Source: an uncultured Pseudomonas sp. (GTDB lineage Bacteria > Pseudomonadota > Gammaproteobacteria > Pseudomonadales > Pseudomonadaceae). Taken from it: DNA of 19,957 bases. The position numbers and the translations under genes were made by a program. The stretch is taken from the NCBI RefSeq assembly GCF_946885885.1, contig NZ_CAMPHN010000078.1, forward strand, positions 1-19,957. Reading direction: 5' to 3'. Positions 16,337-19,957 of this stretch are shown piece by piece. Each line of letters begins with the position of its first letter. Position 1 is the first letter of the stretch. The notes under the pieces were generated by a model. That model had not been told where the DNA came from and did no database searches. It was given only the letters and a program-made list of their open reading frames with translations.

Positions 16337-16371
16337 GCGCGGCCGTCCTGTCGATGGGCGATGGCTGGTCT

Positions 16372-16440
16372 GTAGGGCGGGTGAAACCCGCCGAACAGGC
16401 TGAACGGCGACTGCGTATTGGCGGGTTTCACCCGCCCTAC
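16372..16440. repeat. REP/BIME inverted pair (GTAGGGCGGGTG family) in the urtB-urtC gap
   Basis: GTAGGGCGGGTGAAACCCGC (from 16372) and its exact complement ending at 16440 form a perfect 21-base inverted repeat separated by 27 bases. Each arm also folds alone (GGCGGGT with ACCCGCC). It could form a strong hairpin in the urtBC transcript. Confidence 0.85.
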
Positions 16441-16496
16441 GAGTGCTCCGAGATCAGCCAAAGATCGGTGGAGGGTGAGATATCGCTCGATACTCA

Positions 16497-18068
16497 TCAG
16501 TCGATCACCCGTCCTTTCAAAGCGAACAGACCTTGCGGGCGTTTCTGGATAAACAGAATGATCAGCGCGAGGATGAGGATCTTGCCGAGTACGGCGCCGA
16601 TCTGCGGCTCGAGAATCTTGTTGGCGATGCCCAGCCCGAAGGCCGCCATCACGCTGCCGGCGAGTTGGCCGACGCCGCCGAGCACCACCACCAGGAAGGA
16701 GTCGATGATATAGCTCTGGCCCAGGTCCGGGCCGACGTTGCCGATCTGGCTCAGGGCCACGCCGCCGAGGCCGGCTATCCCTGAGCCGAGGCCGAACGCG
16801 AGCATATCCACCCGGCCGGTCGGCACCCCGCAGCAGGCGGCCATATTGCGGTTCTGCGTCACTGCGCGAACGTTGAGGCCGAGGCGGGTCTTGTTCAGCA
16901 GCAGCCAGGTCAACACCACCACGAACAGCGCGAAGCCGATGATCACGATGCGGTTGTACGGCAGCACCAGGTTCGGCAGCACCTGAATGCCGCCGCTCAG
17001 CCAATAAGGGTTGGCCACCTCGACGTTCTGCGCGCCGAACAGCACGCGCACCAGCTGGATCAGAATCAGACTGATGCCCCAGGTCGCCAGCAGGGTTTCC
17101 AGCGGGCGGCCATACAGGTGGCGGATCACCGTGCGCTCCAGGGCCATGCCGATGGCGGCGGTGACGAAGAAGGCCACCGGTAGCGCCACCAGTGGGTACA
17201 ACGCCAGGGCCTCGGGGGCCAGGCGTTGGAACATCAACTGCACCAGATAGGTGGAATAGGCGCCGAGCATCAGCATCTCGCCGTGGGCCATATTGATCAC
17301 CCCGAGCAGGCCGAAGGTGATGGCCAGGCCGAGAGCGGCCAGCAGCAGGATGCTACCCAGGCTGAGGCCGCTAAAGGCCTGGCCGAGCAGTTCGCCGATC
17401 AACAGTTTGCGCTTGACCTGGGCCAGGCTGGTTTCCGCGGCGGTGCGCACCGCCTCGTCCTGTTCCACGGCCGGTTCGAGCAAGGCTTCAAGGCGGGTGC
17501 GGGCCAGCGGGTCGCCGGTTTCGCCGAGCAGGCGCACAGCGGCCAGGCGTACGGCCGGGTCGCGATCGACCAGTTGCAGATTGGCCAGGGCCAGGCTCAG
17601 GGCGTCGCGCACCTGCGGGTCTTCTTCGCTGGCGACCCGTGCGTTGAGCAGCGCGAGTTGCGCCGGCTTGGCGCTTTTCTGCAACTGTTGGGCGGCGACC
17701 AGGCGCACGCCGGCGTCTTCGGCGAGCAACTGATGGCTGGCCAGGGTGCTGGCGATCAGGCCGCGCAGGCGGTTGTTCAGGCGTATCTTTTTCGGCGTGC
17801 CGACGGGGGCGGCGTCGCCTTCGGCGGCTCGGTAGTTGCCGTCGTTCTCGATAAACGGCGTCTTGTCGCTATCGACGGCCAGGCGGCCTTGTTGCAGCGC
17901 TTCGAGCAACGGCAGGCGCGCGGTATCGGGCGCGGCGGCCCAGCTTTCCAGCAGCTTGGCCTGCTTGGACGAGCTGGCTGCGGCGAAGTCGGCGGCATCG
18001 CCGGCATGGCTGGCGAGCGGCAGCAGCAGGCTCAGAAATAGGAAAAAGCGGTACACGGCAGTGGGCAT
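16497..18068 (-). CDS. urtB: Urea ABC transporter permease UrtB with N-terminal periplasmic extension
   Basis: This 523-residue protein begins with a signal peptide (MPTAVYRFFLFLSLLLPLAS, probable cleavage after SHA). A soluble region to about residue 225 is rich in short helical repeats such as DAGVRLVAAQQLQ, DPQVRDALSLALANL and DPAVRLAAVRLLGETGD, which look HEAT-like. The remaining part is a LivH-type permease with LGLAITFGLLGVINMAHGEM, the RVLFGAQNVEVANPYWLSGG loop, and GLGGVALSQIGNVGPDLGQ near the C-terminus. UrtB with UrtC forms the membrane channel for urea. Long UrtB proteins with such an extension are known, so this is not a new fusion. ATG 18068 is chosen for the signal peptide and has CAGGAC upstream; the frame is open 30 codons further. 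Confidence 0.93.
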   Translation of the reverse strand: MPTAVYRFFLFLSLLLPLASHAGDAADFAAASSSKQAKLLESWAAAPDTARLPLLEALQQGRLAVDSDKTPFIENDGNYRAAEGDAAPVGTPKKIRLNNRLRGLIASTLASHQLLAEDAGVRLVAAQQLQKSAKPAQLALLNARVASEEDPQVRDALSLALANLQLVDRDPAVRLAAVRLLGETGDPLARTRLEALLEPAVEQDEAVRTAAETSLAQVKRKLLIGELLGQAFSGLSLGSILLLAALGLAITFGLLGVINMAHGEMLMLGAYSTYLVQLMFQRLAPEALALYPLVALPVAFFVTAAIGMALERTVIRHLYGRPLETLLATWGISLILIQLVRVLFGAQNVEVANPYWLSGGIQVLPNLVLPYNRIVIIGFALFVVVLTWLLLNKTRLGLNVRAVTQNRNMAACCGVPTGRVDMLAFGLGSGIAGLGGVALSQIGNVGPDLGQSYIIDSFLVVVLGGVGQLAGSVMAAFGLGIANKILEPQIGAVLGKILILALIILFIQKRPQGLFALKGRVID

Positions 18069-18093
18069 AAGAGTGTCCTGGAAGATGGACACT

Positions 18094-18170
18094 GTAGGAG
18101 CCAGTTTGCTGGCGATCGAGGCGAGGCGGTTACCCTGGTAAGCCGCTATCGCGAGCAAGCTCGCTCCTAC
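18094..18170. repeat. REP/BIME inverted pair (GTAGGAG family) in the urtA-urtB gap
   Basis: GTAGGAGCCAGTTTGCTGGC (from 18094) faces a module GCGAGCAAGCTCGCTCCTAC ending at 18170. It is the same family as 14255-14318. It lies between the binding-protein gene urtA and the permease gene urtB, where a stabilising or attenuating hairpin could favour excess UrtA (inference). Confidence 0.85.
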
Positions 18171-18198
18171 AGGGGGATTGGGGCCAGGCCCCGTCGGA

Positions 18199-19467
18199 TC
18201 AGTGGCTCTTCACCGCGTAATCCGGCTTCTTGTCGTTGCCTTCGATATACGGGCTCCACGGCTGGGCGCGGATCGGGCTGCTGGTTTCCCAGACCACCGA
18301 GAACTGACCGTCGTCCTGGATCTCGCCGATCATCACCGGCTTGTGCAGGTGGTGGTTGGTCTTGTCCATGGTCAGGGTGTAGCCGCTCGGCGCGGCGAAG
18401 GTTTGCCCTGCGAGTGCGTCGCGCACCTTGTCGACATCGGTGGTGCCGGCTTTTTCAACCGCCTGGGCCCACATGTTGATACCCACGTAGGTGGCTTCCA
18501 TCGGGTCGTTGGTCACGGCTTTATCGGCACCCGGCAGGTTCTTGGCCTTGGCGTAGGCTTTCCACTTGTCGACGAACGCGGTGTTGACCGGGTTTTCCAC
18601 CGACTGGAAGTAGTTCCAGGCGGCCAGGTGACCAACCAGCGGCTTGGTGTCGATGCCGCGCAGTTCTTCTTCACCCACGGAGAAGGCCACGACCGGTACG
18701 TCGGTGGCTTCCAGGCCCTGGTTGGCCAGTTCCTTGTAGAAGGGCACGTTGGAGTCGCCGTTGACGGTGGAGATCACCGCGGTCTTGCCGCCGGCGGAGA
18801 ACTTCTTGATGTTGGCGACGATGGTTTGATAGTCGCTATGGCCGAACGGGGTGTAAACCTCTTCGATGTCCTTCTCGGCCACGCCCTTGGAAATCAGGAA
18901 GGCGCGCAGGATCTTGTTGGTGGTGCGCGGGTAGACGTAGTCGGTGCCGAGCAGGAAGAAGCGCTTGGCGGCGCCGCCGTCTTCGCTCATCAGGTACTCG
19001 ACCGCGGGAATCGCCTGCTGGTTAGGCGCGGCGCCGGTGTAGAAGACGTTCGGCGACAGCTCTTCGCCTTCGTACTGCACCGGGTAGAACAGCAGGCCGT
19101 TGAGTTCTTCATAGACCGGCAGCACGGATTTGCGCGAAACCGAGGTCCAGCAGCCGAAGGTCACCGCGACCTTGTCCTGGGTCAGCAACTGACGCCCCTT
19201 CTCGGCGAACAGCGGCCAGTTGGACGCGGGGTCGACCACGACCGGTTCGAGTTGCTTGCCGAGTACGCCGCCCTTGGCATTGATCTCGTCGATGCTCATC
19301 AGCGCCATGTCTTTCAGCGAGGTTTCCGAGATGGCCATGGTGCCGGACAGCGAGTGAAGGATGCCGACCTTGATGGTTTCGGCGGCCTGCAGGGTGAAGG
19401 GGAACAAACCGCTTAACAGCAGGGCGCTGGCGGCGATAGTCGATTTCAGCAGGGGACGGCGTTTCAT
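18199..19467 (-). CDS. urtA: Urea ABC transporter substrate-binding protein UrtA
   Basis: The 422-residue periplasmic protein has an N-terminal signal (MKRRPLLKSTIAASALLLSG to about LQAAE). The mature part shows family signatures: IKVGILHSLSGTMAISET, MSIDEINAKGGVLGKQLEPV, DPASNWPLFAEKGRQLL, GCWTSVSRKSVLPV, LLFYPVQYEGEE and LLGTDYVYPRTTNKILRAFL. Together these identify UrtA rather than a branched-chain amino-acid binder. It captures urea for UrtBCDE. ATG 19467 has CGGAG eight bases upstream. The long leader contains a MITE-like element, and a sigma-54 promoter is predicted beyond it, so it is probably induced by nitrogen limitation. It is followed by urtB after 130 bases. Confidence 0.97.
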   Translation of the reverse strand: MKRRPLLKSTIAASALLLSGLFPFTLQAAETIKVGILHSLSGTMAISETSLKDMALMSIDEINAKGGVLGKQLEPVVVDPASNWPLFAEKGRQLLTQDKVAVTFGCWTSVSRKSVLPVYEELNGLLFYPVQYEGEELSPNVFYTGAAPNQQAIPAVEYLMSEDGGAAKRFFLLGTDYVYPRTTNKILRAFLISKGVAEKDIEEVYTPFGHSDYQTIVANIKKFSAGGKTAVISTVNGDSNVPFYKELANQGLEATDVPVVAFSVGEEELRGIDTKPLVGHLAAWNYFQSVENPVNTAFVDKWKAYAKAKNLPGADKAVTNDPMEATYVGINMWAQAVEKAGTTDVDKVRDALAGQTFAAPSGYTLTMDKTNHHLHKPVMIGEIQDDGQFSVVWETSSPIRAQPWSPYIEGNDKKPDYAVKSH

Positions 19468-19502
19468 TGTTATGGCTCCGTGCGCAACTGTTGGGTGAGA
19501 CC

Positions 19503-19667
19503 TAGGAGCCTGTCGGGCTTAACCGTTCGTAGCGAGGGAAAGTTCGGGTTGAGGCAGTTTTGTGGCTTTTCCGAGGCGAATAGCTGGCTATTTAACGAGG
19601 GAAAGCAGCAAAAATGACCAATCCGACTTTTCCGCAGTAGAACAGTGTTAAGCCCGGCAGGCTCCTA
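19503..19667. mobile_element. MITE-like element in the urtA leader
   Basis: This 165-base non-coding element has terminal inverted repeats of about 21 bases: TAGGAGCCTG-TCGGGCTTAAC on the left and the complement with one mismatch on the right. Weaker similarity continues inward for about 25 bases (GTTC-TA-GCGG-AAAG-CGG-TTG). The outer TA could be a TA target duplication or part of the repeat. It has no room for a transposase, so it would be moved in trans. It lies wholly within the predicted urtA 5' leader. Confidence 0.7.
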
Positions 19668-19684
19668 AAGGTCGTCAGTCCAAT

Positions 19685-19700
19685 GGCAGCATCTGTGCCA
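19685..19700 (-). promoter_or_regulatory. Sigma-54 (-24/-12) promoter of urtA
   Basis: On the minus strand TGGCACAGATGCTGCC matches TGGCACG-N4-TTGCW at TGGCAC and TGC, with the invariant GG and GC at the correct spacing. The first T of the -12 box and the last base differ. The predicted start, near 19675, is about eight bases before the edge of the MITE-like element. Confidence 0.65.
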
Positions 19701-19766
19701 ATCAACGCAAGGGTTTGGTTTAGATAGTTTTTTTCATTTAGGGCGGCAATCGCTCAAGGTTCTGTC

Positions 19767-19781
19767 GCGCCGCTTTGGTGC
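19767..19781. promoter_or_regulatory. NtrC-like enhancer site for urtA
   Basis: On the minus strand GCACCAAAGCGGCGC has one perfect half-site (GCACCA) and a second matching at four of six bases. The centre is about 100 bases upstream of the predicted start, a normal NtrC position. It is weaker than the site upstream of ureD. Confidence 0.5.
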
Positions 19782-19826
19782 GCTCGTCACGTCGAAGTGC
19801 GTTCCGGGCGGCATGGCTGCACCAAT

Positions 19827-19957
19827 TTAGAGCCCGAGATAGTTTTTCACCCCGGTGAAGATGATCTGCGCGGCCAGTGCGCAGACGAACAGGCCCATCA
19901 GGCGGCTGACGATCTGCAGGCCCTGATCGCCGAGCAGGCGTTCGAACTGGTTGGACA
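19827..19957 (-). CDS. MarC family integral membrane protein, C-terminal fragment (runs off the window)
   Basis: Only the last 42 residues and the TAA (19827-19829) are inside the window; the gene continues beyond 19957. The segment reads SNQFERLLGDQGLQIVSRLM, then GLFVCALAAQIIFTGVKNYL and GL. An amphipathic stretch ending in G-x-x-I-x-x-R-L-M-G followed by a last membrane helix and a short GVKNYL tail is typical of the MarC/YchE/YhgN family. Its function is unknown, despite an old link to multiple antibiotic resistance. It is on the same strand as urtA but 359 bases away, with a separate promoter between them. Confidence 0.7.
   Translation of the reverse strand, partial: SNQFERLLGDQGLQIVSRLMGLFVCALAAQIIFTGVKNYLGL

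Larger units (their letters stand above)
19468..19826. other. urtA upstream regulatory region (359 bases)
   Basis: No gene is supported here. In order toward urtA it holds an NtrC-like site (19767-19781), an A/T-rich tract (about 19725-19741) that could bend or bind IHF, a sigma-54 promoter (19685-19700), the MITE-like element (19503-19667) and the ribosome-binding site. A lone NtrC half-site TGCACCA is at 19818-19824, by the stop codon of the marC-like gene. Confidence 0.6.

Overview
The window is high-GC DNA whose gene content, REP-type palindromes and urtABCDE-ureDABC arrangement fit a Pseudomonas-type gammaproteobacterium (inference; the species cannot be named from this sequence alone). 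All frames are rich in spurious long antisense ORFs, as expected at this GC content. I kept only the frames whose proteins show recognisable motifs.

Left part (1-5370). Two tandem BIME-like repeats (27-207) precede a minus-strand trio: a VC0807-type membrane protein, a YqaA/DedA-type membrane protein and a short YegD-type Hsp70. A 342-base divergent intergenic region with a perfect 16-bp palindrome separates them from plus-strand genes for an orphan periplasmic solute-binding protein, an orphan GspF/PilC-type membrane protein and a small DksA/TraR-type zinc-finger protein.

Middle (5396-6219). A REP-associated tyrosine transposase (RAYT) sits among four copies of its probable cognate REP. One copy supplies the last codons and stop of the transposase gene.

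Right part (6230-19957), all on the minus strand. Read in the direction of transcription this is marC-like (partial), urtA, urtB, urtC, urtD, urtE, a large P-type ATPase fusion gene, ureD, ureA, ureB, ureC. UrtABCDE imports urea through an ABC transporter. UreABC (with nickel chaperone UreD) hydrolyses it to ammonia and CO2. The other nickel chaperones UreE, UreF and UreG are not in the window. Convincing sigma-54 (-24/-12) promoters lie before urtA and before ureD. The ureD promoter has a textbook NtrC site about 120 bp upstream and the urtA promoter a weaker one about 100 bp upstream, so the locus looks nitrogen-regulated at two points.

The most unusual items are: (1) a single uninterrupted protein of about 1182 residues joining an LPG-synthase-TM/UPF0104 (flippase-like) domain to a complete MgtA-type P-type ATPase, placed between urtE and ureD; (2) a 165-bp MITE-like element occupying nearly the whole 5' leader of urtA, directly downstream of its sigma-54 promoter; (3) REP/BIME hairpins of several unrelated sequence families in most intergenic gaps of the urea locus, most beginning with GTAG.
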